NCBI GenBank assembly: GCA_014529385.2
Contig: CM043966.1
Span: 110,466,808-110,530,807 of the forward strand
Length of the DNA: 64,000 nucleotides
Reading direction: 5' to 3'
Source of the DNA: Adiantum capillus-veneris
Lineage: Eukaryota > Streptophyta > Polypodiopsida > Polypodiales > Pteridaceae
Part shown: in pieces, positions 1-11,985 of the stretch
Position numbering within the stretch: position 1 is the stretch's first letter
How the letters are laid out: each line of letters starts with the position of its first letter
The notes under the pieces: model-generated
Database searches by the model: none
Told to the model about the DNA's origin: nothing
Seen by the model: only the letters and a program-made list of their open reading frames with translations
Made by a program: the position numbers and the translations under genes

Positions 1-200
1 TGAATGACGATACCACCGGTAGATATTGAAGCCCTTTATGAATGGGGAGAGATGAGAAGAGGGAGATAAATAGTTGTTTGGAGTGAGAGAGAAAGGAGAG
101 TAAGAGAGACAATCAGAGGAGAGGAAGCCGAGAGAGAGGGAGGACTGATAATAAGGCCAAATTAACAATTTAAATCAGAGAGAGAGAGAGAGAGCACCTT
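1..200. other. GA-rich low-complexity sequence at left edge
   Basis: The first 200 bases are purine-rich with several short GA runs, the longest a pure GA tract at about 176-194. No open frame or repeat unit of the adjoining satellite is visible before about position 200. It marks the left edge of the satellite block and I see no gene in it. Confidence 0.5.
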
Positions 201-3200
201 GTGGCCCTGGGGCCGTAGGGTGTCAACGTAGAGCATAGAGGGGTTTAGGGTAGCATAGATCACACCTGGGCCCTGCGCCATAGGGTGTCAATGTAGAGCA
301 TTTAGGTTTTTTTAAATTATTGCCATGGAGCATGGCACCTTGTTGTCGTAAAACAATAGAAGAAAAACCTAGAGAAATGGTGGTTTCTTATTAGCAAATG
401 GCACAACCGCCATTAGATGCCCAGATATAGACCATGGAGAGTTTTCCTTAGTATTCAACAAACCCTATGGCCATAAAGAGAGCATCGTATGGCCATAGGT
501 TGCCAAAAAACCCTCATAGTGGTTTCTAGCATACAGGGTTCCATATAGAGCATATATCCGTTCTTACTAGCATAGAGCGGACCCTATGGACTTTAGGCAA
601 AAGGGTGCCAATATAGAGCATGGAGAGACTCTTACTAGAATAGAGGGGACCCTATGGCCTTCAAGCCACATGGTGCCAATATAGAGAAAATAGTGTTTTT
701 TATTGACAAATATAGCTCCCTATGGCATACATGGGACCCTATGGCGTGAAGGCTATAGGTTCCTAATATAGAGCATAGAGCATAGAGGGTTTTTTTGAAA
801 TAATGAGGGCACCTTGTGGCCTTGGGGCCATAGGATCTTACTAGCATAGAGGGGACCCTACGGCCTTCAGCCCTCGATGGCATAGAGAGAACCCTATGGC
901 CCTGGGTCACTAAAATAAAACTACACATATAATCTTTAGAAGGGCAGACAGGGTGTGGCTACAAAGGACACCCTATGGCCATAAGGCCATAGGTCTCACA
1001 TCAAAATAGAGGGAATCATATGGCCCCATGGCACAATATGGCCATAAGGCCATAGGGTGTCACTTCATACTAGAGGCCATAGGATCTCATCTCATACTAG
1101 AGGGTAACCTATGGCCCTAGGGCACCCTATGGCCATAAGTCCATAGGGTTTCACCTCATACTAAAGAGTAACATATGGCCCTAAGTCACCCTATGACCAT
1201 AAGGCCATAGGGTGGTCTCACATCGTACTATAGGGTGACCAATGTCCCATCTGGCCATAGGGTGTCAATGTACAATCTCAAGGGTCATAGGGTTCCCTAT
1301 GTTCCTATTGAAGATCCTATGGCCCTAGGTCCATAAGATCACATGGTGCTCTATGTCCAAAAGAAACAATAGGGCCACAAGATCTCTAAAAGGAACAATA
1401 TGGTTTCCTAGGGCCATAGGACCACAAGTTGCCCTATGTCCCATCTGGAGATCTTGTGGCCCAAGGGTCATAGGGTGGCAATGTGCAATCTCAAGGGCCA
1501 TAGTGCTCCCTATGTTCCTTTTGGAGATCTTATGGCCCTAGGGCCCTAGGGGCATGGGGTTGTCATGTTGCCCATTAATGTGCACCATGGGGTTCCCTAT
1601 GCTCGTTATGGCCACCCTTGGGCCCTAGGATGCCCTCCAGTATGATGTGAGACCCTATGGACTTAGGGTCACAGGGTGCCCTATGTTCCTTTTGAAAACC
1701 CTGTGGCCCAAGGTCCATAGGGTGGCGATGTACAATCTCAAGATCCATAGGCTTCCCTATGGTCCATTTAGAGATTCTATGGCACTAGGGCCATATGATC
1801 CCCAAAAGGAACATATGGCCCTAGGGCCATATGATCAAAGGATGCCCTGCCAATGTACACTCTCAAGGGCCATAGGATTCCATAAGTTCCATTTGGAGAT
1901 CCTATGGCCCTGGGGCCATAGGATCACAAGGTGTCCTATCTCCCATCTGGAGACCTTTGTGGCCTAAGTGCCATAGGGTCAAAGGGTGCCCTATGTTCCA
2001 TCTAGAGACCTTGTGGCCCAAAGGTGATAGGGTAGGAATGTACAATCTCAAGGGCCATAGGGTTCCCTATGTTACTTTTGGAGATCCTATGGCATTAGAT
2101 CCATAGGATCTCCAAAAGGAATATAAGGAACCTAGGGCCATAGGATCAAAGGGTGCTATATGTCCCATCTTCAGAACTTGTGGCCCAAGGGCCGTAGGGT
2201 AGGATTGTACAATCTCAAGGGCCATAGGGTTCTCTATGTTCCTTCTGAAGATCCTATGGCCCTAGGGCCATAAGATCTCCAAAAGGAACATATGGCCCTA
2301 CTGCCATAGGATCACAGGGTTTAGGGTGTCCCATGTACAGATCTTGTGGCCCAAGGGCCATAGGGTAGGAATGTACAATTCCAAGGTCCATAGGGTTTTG
2401 TATGTTCATTTTAGAGATCCTATGTCCCTAGGGCCATAACATCTCCAAAAGGAACATAAGGAACCTAGAGCCATAGGATCAAAGGGTGCTCCATGTCCCA
2501 TATGGAGACCTTGTGGCCTAAGGGCCATAGGGTGGGAATGTACAATCTCAAGGGCCATAGGATTCCCTCTGTTCCTTTTGGAGATCCTATGGTACTAGGG
2601 CCATAGGATCTCCAAAAGAAACATAAGGAACCTAGGGCAATAGGATCAAAGGGTGCCATATGTCCCATCTACAGACCTTGTGGCCCAAGGGCCATAGGGT
2701 AGGAATGTACAATCTTAAGGGCCATAGGGTTCCATATGTTTCTTTTGAAGATCCTATGGCCCTAGGCTCATAGGATCTCCAAAAGGAACATATGGCCCTA
2801 GGCCATAGGATCACACGGTGCCTTGTGTCCCATTTAGAGAGCTTATGGCCCAAGGGCCATAGCGTGGCATTGTACAATCTCAAAGGCCATAGAATTCTCT
2901 ATGTTCCTTATGGGGATTGTATGGCACTAAGTCTATAGGATCTCCAAAAGGAACATAAGGAACCTAGGGCCATAGGATCAAAGAATGCCCTATGTCCCAT
3001 CTATAGACCTTGTGGCCCAAGGGCCATAGGGTGGGAATGTACAATCTCAAGGGCCATATGGTTCCCTATGTTCCTTTTGGATATCCAATGGCCATAGGGC
3101 CATAGGATCACCAAAACGAACATAAAGAACCTAGGGCTCTAGGATCAAAGAATGCCCTATGTACCATTTAGAGACCTTGTGGCCCAAGGGCCATAGGGTG

Positions 3201-5772
3201 GGAATGTACAATCTCAAGGGCCATATGGTTCCCTATGTTCCTTTTGGAGATCCAATGGCCCTAGGGCCATAGGATCTCCAAAACAAACATAAGAAATCTA
3301 TGGCCATAGGATCAAAGGGTTCCTTATGTCCCATCTAGAGACCTTGTGGCCCAAGGGCCATAGGGAGGTAAGGTAAAATCTCCAGGGCCATATTGGTCCC
3401 TATGTTCCTTTTCAAGAACTTATGTCCCTAGGGCCATAGGATCACAGGGTGCCTTGTGTCCCATCTAGAGAGCTTATGGCCCAAGTGCCATAGGGTGACA
3501 TTGTACAATCTCAACCGCCATATGGTTCTCTCTATTTCTTATGGGGATCCTATAGCCCTTGGGCGATAGGATCTCCAAAAGGAACATAAGGAACCTAGGT
3601 CCATAGGATCAAAGAATGCCCTATGTCCCATCTATAGACCTTGTGGCGCAAGGGCCATAGGATGGGAATGTACAATCTCAAGGGACATATGGTTCCCTAT
3701 GTTCCTTTTGGAGATCCAATGGCCCTAGGCCCATAGGATCTCCAAAACAAACATAAGCAACCTATGGCCAGAGGATCAAAGGGTGCCTTACAACCCATCT
3801 AGAGACCTTGTGGCCCACGGGCCATAGGGGGGAAATGTACAATCTCAAGGGCAATATCTTTCTCTATGTTCCTTTTCGAGATCTTATGGACCTAGGGCCA
3901 TAGGATCACAGGGTCGCTTGTGTCCCATCTAAAGAGATTATGGCCCAAGGGCCATAGGGTGACACTGTACAATCTCAAGGGCCATATGCATCTCTATGTT
4001 ACTTATGGGGATACTATGGCCCTAGGGGCATAGGATCTCCAAAAGAACCTAGGTCCATAGGATCAAATATTTCCCTATGTCCCACCTAAAAACCTTGTGT
4101 CCCAAGGACCATAGGGTGGGAATGTACAATCTCAAGGGCCATATGGTTCCCTATGTTCCTTTTGGCGACCCAATGGCCCTAGGTTCCCAAGGGCCATAGG
4201 GTGGGAATGTAAAATCTCAAGGGCCTCTATGTTCCTTATGGGGATCCTATGGCCCTTGGGACATAGGATCTCCAAAAGGAACATAAGGAACCTAGGTCCA
4301 TAGGATGAAAGAATGCCCTATGTCCCATCAACAGACCTTGTTGCCCAAAGACCATAGGGTGAGAATGTACAATCTCAAGGGACATATGGTTCCCTATGTT
4401 CTTTTTGGAGATCCAATGGCCCTAAGGCTATAGGATCTCCAAAACAAACATAAGGAACCTATGGCCATATTGTTCCCTATGTTCCTTTTTGAGATCTTAT
4501 GGCCCTAGGGCCATAGGATCACAGGGTGCCTTGTTCCTTATGGGGATCCTATGGCCCTAGGTTCCCAAGGGCCATAGGGTGGGAATGTACAATCTCAAGG
4601 GCCTCTATGTCTCTTATGGGGATCCTATGGCCCTAGGGCCATAGGATCTCCAAAAGGAACATAAGGAACCTAGGTGCATAGGATGAAAGAATGCCCTATG
4701 TCCCATCTATAGACCTTATGGCCCAAGGTCCATAGGGTGGGAATGTACAATCTCAAAGGACATATGGTTCCCTATGTTCCTTTTGGAGATCCAATGGCCC
4801 TAGGGCCATAGGATCTCCAAAATAAACATAAGGAACTTATGGCCAGAGGATCAAAGGCTGATTATGTCGCAGCTAGACACCTTGTGGCCCAAGGGACATA
4901 GGGGGGAAAGGTACAAGCTCAAGGGTCATATTCTTCTCTATGTTCGTTTTCGAGATCTTAAAGCCCTAGGGCCATAGGATCACAGGGTGCCTTATGTCCC
5001 ATCTAGAGAGCTTATGGCCGAAGGGCCATAGGGTGGCACTGTACAATCTCAAACAACATAGGGTTCTCTAGGTTCCTTATGGGGATCCTATGGAACTAGG
5101 GCCATAGGATCTTCAAAAGGAACATAAGAAACCTAGGGCCATAAGATCAAAGAATTTCCTATGTTGCATCTAGAGACCTTGTGGCCCAAGGGCCATAGGG
5201 TGGGAATGTACAATTTCAAGGGCCATATGGTTCCCTATGTTCCTTTTGGAGATCCAATGTCCCTAGGGCCATTGGATCTCCGAAACAAACATAAGGAACC
5301 TATGGCCGTAGGATCAAAGGGTGCCTTATGTCCCATCTAGAGACCTTGTGGCGCAAGGGCCATAGGGGGGAAAGGTAAAATCTCAAGGGCCATATTGTTC
5401 CCTATGTTGATTTTTGAGATCTTATGGCCCTAGGGCCATAGGATTACAGGGTTCCTTGTGTCTCATCTAGAGAGCTTATGGCCCAAGGGCCACAGGATCA
5501 CAGGGTTCCTTGTGTCTCATCTAGAGAGCTTATGGCCCAAGGTCCATAGGGTGACACTATACAATCTTAAGGGCCATATGGTTCTCTATGTTCCTTATGG
5601 GGATCCTATGGCCCTAGGGCCATAGGATCTCCAAAAGGAACATTAGGAACCTAGGTCCATAGGATCAAAGAATGCCCTATGTCCCATGTACAAACCTTGT
5701 GGCCCAAGGGCCATAGGGTGGAAATGTACAATCTCAAGGGACATATGGTTCCCTATGTTCCTTTTGGAGATC
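201..5772. repeat. Satellite block A, 167-bp monomer
   Basis: Tandem repeats built from words such as CCCTAGGGCCATAGGATC and GTACAATCTCAAGGGCC. Using the TACAATCTCAA anchor, copies start at 2041, 2208, 2374, 2541, 2708, 2873, 3040, 3207 and 3374, so the step is 165-167 bp. From 3374 a shortened monomer of about 130 bp appears (3374 to 3504, 3838 to 3968). The left kilobase is more diverged, and 4125-4700 has internal deletions. Each monomer contains a long imperfect dyad centred on CCCTAGGG. No coding potential is supported: open frames here are only translations of the repeat. A monomer near nucleosome length is usual for plant satellites, but whether this is centromeric cannot be told from the sequence. 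Confidence 0.93.
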
Positions 5773-5830
5773 GAGTCCTACCACATGGCGAGCAAATATT
5801 TTCGAGCAAGAAAATAACTAAGCAAGAAAT

Positions 5831-5831
<1 letters not shown>

Positions 5832-5897
<66 letters not shown>
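5832..5897. repeat. (GA)n microsatellite
   Basis: An uninterrupted GA dinucleotide tract of about 66 bp lies just inside the left border of the sequence that splits the satellite. It produces an artificial Arg-Glu open frame. Confidence 0.95.
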
Positions 5898-5899
<2 letters not shown>

Positions 5900-7090
5900 G
5901 GTCTTCTCCCTAAGTCCCTGAAATGAAAGATGTTTAGTCAGAGCTAAACTAAGTATTTGGTGTCACATAAATGAATCAATTGGTCATACTTCCAAGATCT
6001 TGAAAAGCTCCCTCCTCTGCTGAGTGAAATCAAGTGGACTCGCAATATCTCTCCTATGTCCCATGAAGATCATAGAATATTTGTACTACAAACACGAAAA
6101 CAACGATCATAGCTTGAAATGCTTTATATCATCGGTATTGATTGAATTTTCATTAAAAGTAAAAACATGCTTTACTCGGTGCAATCACCCAAGAAATCAA
6201 GATAGCCAAAAGGAATATGGAGAAGAACCATAATGAAATGACAAATAATGAAGTATAATGAGAGAGTATACTTTGCCACCCCCCCTACTGCATCGTCTTT
6301 GCAACAAATCAACGGCAACGTTTTCATTGTAATCAAGTTATGTATTTTCCTATCAGTATATACTTAATTCAAAAATTGGAATCAACAACCAATTGCATGT
6401 TGCAATGACACACATGCCATGGAGATTCATCTGTCCAATTATTTTTGTGTTTTATACAATGAATTGAAAAGAGAGCATGTCACATTTCTCTATCTGGATA
6501 TTTGAGAGCAACAATGCATGGTTTCTCATAATTTTAAAAAAGAAGTTCCTATATGCGTCTCTTTGTATTGCTTGTAGCCGTCCTTGGAGACTCAGATGGG
6601 AACATGCAATGGAAGGTGACAAAGGAAGGAGATTGTGAGAACTAGCTTTGGTTTTTGGGTGAAGCGAACTAGCAACCTTTCAAGGTACCATTGATACCTA
6701 TGTGCAGTTCTTTATGGTAGAAGACAGCCATCATAGGCTAACTTAGGGAATTAAAATTAAGCTTGATTTGTAATTTTTGATGTGTGTCAAAAATACTGCT
6801 GTGTCTTTAGCCATCTCTGTCGGCAAAATTTTATCCTCTCTCTCTATGCTTTGTCAACAACAACATTTTTGTAGGGCTCTTTATGCAAGCCAACTAATAT
6901 TGTTTGCGACCGCTCAAGTAAAAAAAAATGATGGTCTTGTTGCATGTGAAAGTACTCTTAGTAAGCAAACTAAATTAGAATATTAACCAACAAGGACACA
7001 AGAGTCGTCATGCACTAAAAAATTCAATAAATCTGTTATCGTTTAAACCATGCAAATGAAAAGGGGTGTTTCTTATAGAAAATGCAACTG

Positions 7091-7203
7091 CCTCTAGCCA
7101 TCTGCGCCGACGTGGATGGCTATAGGTAGGTTTTTATTTTAAAAATTCATTCTTAGTACCAATTGCCTATAGCCATCCACGCCGGCGTGGATGGCTACAG
7201 GCA
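7091..7203. repeat. Paired GC-rich palindromes
   Basis: The stretch 7164-7203 is a 40-bp palindrome centred on GCCGGC with one mismatched pair (arms GCCATCCAC / GTGGATGGC). A related, less perfect copy lies at 7091-7126 (centre GCGCCGACGT). The copies sit about 73 bp apart in otherwise AT-rich DNA. Repeated subterminal palindromes of this kind are known from CACTA-type DNA transposons, and a CACTA word occurs upstream at about 7013. No matching opposite end was established. Confidence 0.5.
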
Positions 7204-7622
7204 GGCTTCTTGTGAAAATTGGGAAATTCTGGCTTCATCATTGCATTTAGCACGCTCATCTTACAGACCCTCCAAGTGCTTGATATCGAGACCTGACTGC
7301 ATCTGGCACCCTCATCTTACAGAGCCGCCAAGTGCTGTGTATCAAGAGCTGACTGCAACACGCTATTCTGATTGATTAGCAGGTGTCTTGATAGGCCAGC
7401 ACCCATAGGGTAGGGTCGCCCACTCAAAAGTACCCATTCGCCTCTACAATAATACATAGCACAGTAGCCTGCACATGCTGTTAATTTTGGGCCTTAGCTT
7501 TGTCACATATGATCGCAGATACTGCATGTACAGTTGTGCAAGGAAGTGGGCAAACGCCAGTGCATGTTCAGAGGATGTTCCTTTTTATTTGCATGCAGAA
7601 TCTTGAGGGAGAAAAATTCATC

Positions 7623-7624
<2 letters not shown>

Positions 7625-7707
<83 letters not shown>
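7625..7707. repeat. (GA)n microsatellite
   Basis: A pure GA tract of about 82 bp. Open frames on both strands here are translations of the dinucleotide repeat (Arg-Glu on one strand, Leu-Ser on the other). Confidence 0.95.
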
Positions 7708-7711
<4 letters not shown>

Positions 7712-7980
7712 TACTAGCCTACGCCAAGCATGTCCTGCAAAATGATGATCACGGTTTTGGCGCTGCTGGCACAGCTGGCAGTAAGCAGTACTGCTGCCGA
7801 CAGTCACGAAAGCAAGTGGCATATGCGCCTCCAGGCTTGTGCCGACTTCATGGAGCAGCGTCGTGGGTAGCAACGTGAACGCACCAGTCAATACAGCCAG
7901 CGATGCTGCCAGAATTTGCAGCACATCTCCTCCGAGGATGCCGTGCTCTACAGCCGCCACATGTATCCCAACTGAGCCAA

Positions 7981-8151
7981 TGCTCGAAAAAAACCTAGGT
8001 TTAGTGTAGTATTTAAAGGTGAAAAAACCTACAAAAACTTGAAAAAATTAGTGTAATATGGTGTAAAAACCTTCAATTTTTTTCAATTTACCTCTGTTGT
8101 TTTACATATGTAGGTTTGCCAAGTTTTTGGAAAAAAGTTTTTTTCGAGCAC
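7981..8151. mobile_element. MITE-like inverted-repeat element
   Basis: The left end TGCTCGAAAAAAAC (7981-7994) is matched in inverted orientation by GTTTTTTTCGAGCA (8137-8150). A second nested inverted match involves AACCTACAAAAACTTG and the words TAGGTTTGCC and AAGTTTTTGG further right. The 170-bp AT-rich interior has no open frame. Size, AT content and terminal inverted repeats fit a miniature inverted-repeat transposable element. A clear target-site duplication was not found, so the exact ends are uncertain. Confidence 0.5.
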
Positions 8152-8478
8152 TGCTCCGACCGTGAGTCATTGTACAAAAGCCAGTAGGAGCGCACGACCA
8201 GAATGGCATCTCGTCTTCTTCAAAAATGCGATCTGCGTCCTCGAGAGTGCAGAACTCAAGATGCAAAGACCTGGCTTTGGTGGTGAGCTGATGAGAACTG
8301 CCAAGTGAACTAGGCACCAAATTTTTCCACTTCAGTTTTTAATAAGCACACATAAAACGTGTACATACCAGTAGAGATTGTCAGATACCGATCGGTATTT
8401 GAACAATTCTATGCAAAATGTAGCTGGAAATAAATTTATTTTTGCCTGCTAGTCAGGCCACTTGAAAGGCAAATAAAA

Positions 8479-8499
8479 GAGAGAGAGAGAGAGAGAGAG
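8479..8499. repeat. (GA)n microsatellite, short
   Basis: A GA tract of about 21 bp in the non-satellite interruption. No associated gene was seen. Confidence 0.9.
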
Positions 8500-9708
8500 C
8501 GATCTTTCTTCAACACTCTTTAGACGCATGTCTTGCATTGCATATTGGCGCCCTATATAAGGATTTGATAAACCCTGGATGGACTATCCTCATCGAAACT
8601 TTAAAAGAGTCCAAAAATTCAGTACGTTTAACGAATCACATGCACCTGAGGTGAGTGTTGGACAATGGGAAGGGATCGCCAATATTAGGGAGGGTGCCAC
8701 TGAACATGAGATGACACCCACACTCGAGTGACCACGATCATGTGCAATAGAGAAAGGCCATCTTTTATAGGGTGAGCTCATACCGAGCCTCCTCCAATTG
8801 ACGTACTCATATGTCAAGGGCTTCAGTCTTGTTAGCGTTTAGATTTTGAGTAACTTCAACCTGGGAAAAATGTTATTTCTTCAATTAAATGAAGTAGCCC
8901 TCTTGATGACGAGGCCGGACCACTAATCCGAAAAAATATGTCAACTTAGCCTAGAGCTAGTTAGAAACTTAGTACAACCAGATGAGAGCAGAGTGAAACC
9001 CAAAAAGTCTATTAGATTTGGCAAGAAAATATAGTAAATATAGTTAGAAATATGGTCCAATTTGCCAAAAAAAATCACTAAAGTATTACCTATAAAGGGA
9101 TTTTCATGAACATTGATGAGGATTGCTATTAGCGGGTTGTTGTAAACAACCACCACTATAAAGGATTACCAAAAACTCAAAGAAATTGAAGGTCACGTGT
9201 ACATCCTTGGTAGGGGTTATCCACTTCTTTTGAAAGAAGTACTATGTGTGAATTATGATGTGCTATCTATTGCCTTTAGGATTGTCATCATGAGAGTTAC
9301 TTGCTTCCCCCTAAAAAAAGTTTCACTTTCATTGTTGAATATCTAACTCCCTTAGATTCTGGCTTCACATGGATAGGCATATTCTATATATCCTTGGTCC
9401 TCTGATGTACAATGTTTGAGATCAAGGTTACTCTTTGAAAGAATATTTGGAGGCCATTGAAGACCAAACATCTTTGCATCTATTGACGTTTTTGAAGCAC
9501 ACGTGAAGTTTGGATGCTATAAAAATAGATGATGAAGAAGATGCATTATATGTGAAGTGGGGGGCATAGAAATAGATAAAGGAGAGTATGTTACTTTATT
9601 ACTTAATCTTAAATTGCAACAATTATACAATGTGGATGTATTCAAGATGCTTTGCCAAATATTGCTCGATTTTGTGCTAGCTCAAAATGGCTCGCTCGGA
9701 GTTTGGGA

Positions 9709-11776
9709 TTCCTCTTGGAGATCCAATGGCCCTAGGGCCATAGGATCTCCAAAAAAAACATAAGGAACCTATGGCCATAGGATCAACGGGTGCCTTATGT
9801 CCCATCTAGAGACCTTGTGGCCCAAGGGCCATAGGGGGGAAAGGTAAAATCTTAAGGGCCATATTGTTCCCTATGTTCCTTTCCGAGATCTTATGGCCCT
9901 AGGGCCATAGGATCATAGGGTTCCTTGTGTCTCATCTAAACAGCTTATGGCCCAAGGGCCATAGGGTGACACTATACAATCTTAAGGGCCATATGGTTCT
10001 CTATGTTCCTTATGGGGATCCTATGGCCCTAGAGCCATAGGATCTCCAAAAGGAACATAAGGAACCTAGGTCCATAGGATCAAAGAATGCCCTATGTCCC
10101 ATGTACAAACCTTGTAGCCCAAGGGCCATAGGGTGGAAATGTACAATCCCAAGGGACATATAGTTCCCTATGTTCCTTTTGGAGATCCAATGGCCCTAGG
10201 GCCATAGGATCTTCAAAACAAACATAAGGAACCTATGGCCAAAGGATCAAAGGGTGCCTTATGTCCCATCTAAAGACCTTGTGGCCCAAGGGGCATAGGG
10301 GGGAAGGGTACAATCTCAAGGGCAATATTGTTCCCTATGTTCCTTTTTGAGATCTTATGGCCCTAACGCCATAGGATCAAAGGGTGCCTTGTGTCCCATC
10401 TAGAGAGCTTATGGCCCAAGGGCCATAGGGTGGCACTGTACAATCTCAAAGGACATAGGGTTTTCTATGTTCCTTGTAGGGATCCTATGGAACCAGGGCA
10501 ATAGGATATCCAAAAGGAACATAAGGAACCTAGGGCCATAGGATCAAACAATGCCCTATGTCCCATCTACAGACCTTGTGGCCCAAGGGCCATAGGGTGG
10601 GAATGTACAATCTCAAGGGCCATATGGTTCCCTATGTTCCTTTTGGAGATCCAATGGCCCTAGTGTCATAGGATCTCCAAAACAAACATAAGGAACCTAT
10701 GGCCAGAGGATCTAAGGGTGCCTTATGTCCCATCTAGAGACCTTGTGGCCCAAGGGCCATAGAAGGGAAAGGTAAAATCTCAAGGACAATTTTTTTCCCT
10801 ATGTTCCTTTTTGAGATCTTATGGCCCTAGGGCCATAGGATCACAGGGTGCCTTGTGTCCCATCTAGAGAGCTTATGGCCCAAGGGCCATAGGGTTCCCC
10901 CGTACAATTTCAAGGGCCATATGGTTCTCTATGTTCCTTATGGGGATCGTATGGCCCTAGGGACATAGGATCTCCAAAAGGAACATAAGGAACCTAGGTC
11001 CATAGGATCAATGAATGCCCTATGTCCCATGTACAGACGTTGTGGCCCAAGGGCCATAGGGTGGAAATGTACAATCTCAAGGGCCATATGGTTCCCTATG
11101 TTCCTTTTGGAGATCCAATGGGCCTAGGGCCATAGGATCTCCAAAACAAACATAAGGAACCTATGGCCATAGGATCAAAGGGTGCCTTATGTCCCATCTA
11201 GAGACCTTGTGGCCCAAGGGCCATAGGGGGGAAATGTACAATCTCAAGGGCCATATTGTTCCCTATGTTCCTTTTGAAGATCTTTTGGCCCTAGAGCCAT
11301 AGGATCACAGGGCCCTTGTGTCCCATCTAATGAGCTTATGGCCCAAGGGCCATAGGGTGGCACTGTACAATCTCAAAGGCCGTAGGATTCTATAGGTTCC
11401 TTATGGGGATCCTATGGCACTAGGGACATAGGATCTCCAAAAGGAACATAAGAAACCTAGAGCCATAGGATGAAAGAATGCCTTATGTCCCATGTACAGA
11501 CCTTGTGGCCCAAGGGCCATAGGGTGCGAATGTACAATCTCAAGGGCCATATGGTTCCCTATGTTCCTTCTGGAGATCCAATGGCCCTAGGGCCATAGTA
11601 TCTCCAAAACAAACATAAGGAACCTATGGCCAGAGAATCAAAGGGTGCCTTATGTCCCATCTAGAGACCTTGTGGCCCAAAGGCCATAGGGGGGAAATGT
11701 ACAATCTCAAGGGATATATTGTTCCCTATGTTCCTTTTCGAGATCTTATGGCCCTAGGGACATAGGATCACAGGGT
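9709..11776. repeat. Satellite block B with 464-bp higher-order unit
   Basis: Same family as block A. Anchor positions are 9845, 9975, 10142, 10309, 10439, 10606, 10773, 10903, 11070, 11237, 11366, 11533 and 11700. The steps follow the strict order 130, 167, 167, so every third monomer lacks about 37 bp and the repeat period is 463-464 bp. This is a trimeric higher-order repeat with four full periods. The variant positions recur too: monomers after the AGGTAAAATCT or GGGGAAATGT versions are followed by the short one with GGCACTGTAC or its variants. No gene is present. Confidence 0.93.
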
Positions 11777-11985
11777 GCATTTCTCTTAGATTCTTCTTAA
11801 TGTCTTGAACTTTATGAGAAAAAAGTATTTATGAGATCTTAAGATCTTTTATGAGATCTTATGGCCCTAGGGACATAGGATCACAGGGTGCATTTCTCTT
11901 AGATTCTTCTTAATGTCTTGAACTTCTTAATGCCTAGCTGGAGGTTTCGGCATTTCTCTTAGATTCTTCTTAATGTCTTGAACTT
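11740..11985. repeat. Satellite-retroelement junction, repeated
   Basis: A block of about 73 bp made of satellite (GAGATCTTATGGCCCTAGGG...) followed by retroelement sequence (GCATTTCTCTTAGATTC...) occurs at about 11740-11812 and again at 11853-11925. The retroelement part alone occurs a third time at 11950-11985, where it continues in frame with ORF3 of the minus-strand gypsy element. The third copy is therefore the original and the others are duplicates of the fusion point. Confidence 0.85.

Larger units (their letters stand above)
5773..9708. other. Non-satellite DNA interrupting the satellite
   Basis: About 3.9 kb of unrelated sequence lies between the two satellite blocks. It is flanked by a near-identical 15-bp word (ttccttttggagatc at 5758-5772, ttcctcttggagatc at 9709-9723), as if inserted into one satellite unit. 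Inside are three GA microsatellites, two GC-rich palindromes (7091-7126, 7164-7203) and a MITE-like inverted repeat (7981-8151). The open frames are short and not recognisable as proteins, and the longer ones are the GA tracts read through. I see no convincing gene. Confidence 0.6.

Noticed and set aside
635-2883. Open frames of 60-106 codons inside satellite block A
   Set aside because: They follow the tandem repeat, occur on both strands and change frame from unit to unit; no protein is supported.
7500-7960. Long Arg-Glu and Leu-Ser open frames on both strands
   Set aside because: They are translations of the GA/CT dinucleotide tract at 7625-7707; the same applies at 5832-5897, 23920-23968, 32232-32322 and 51864-51900.
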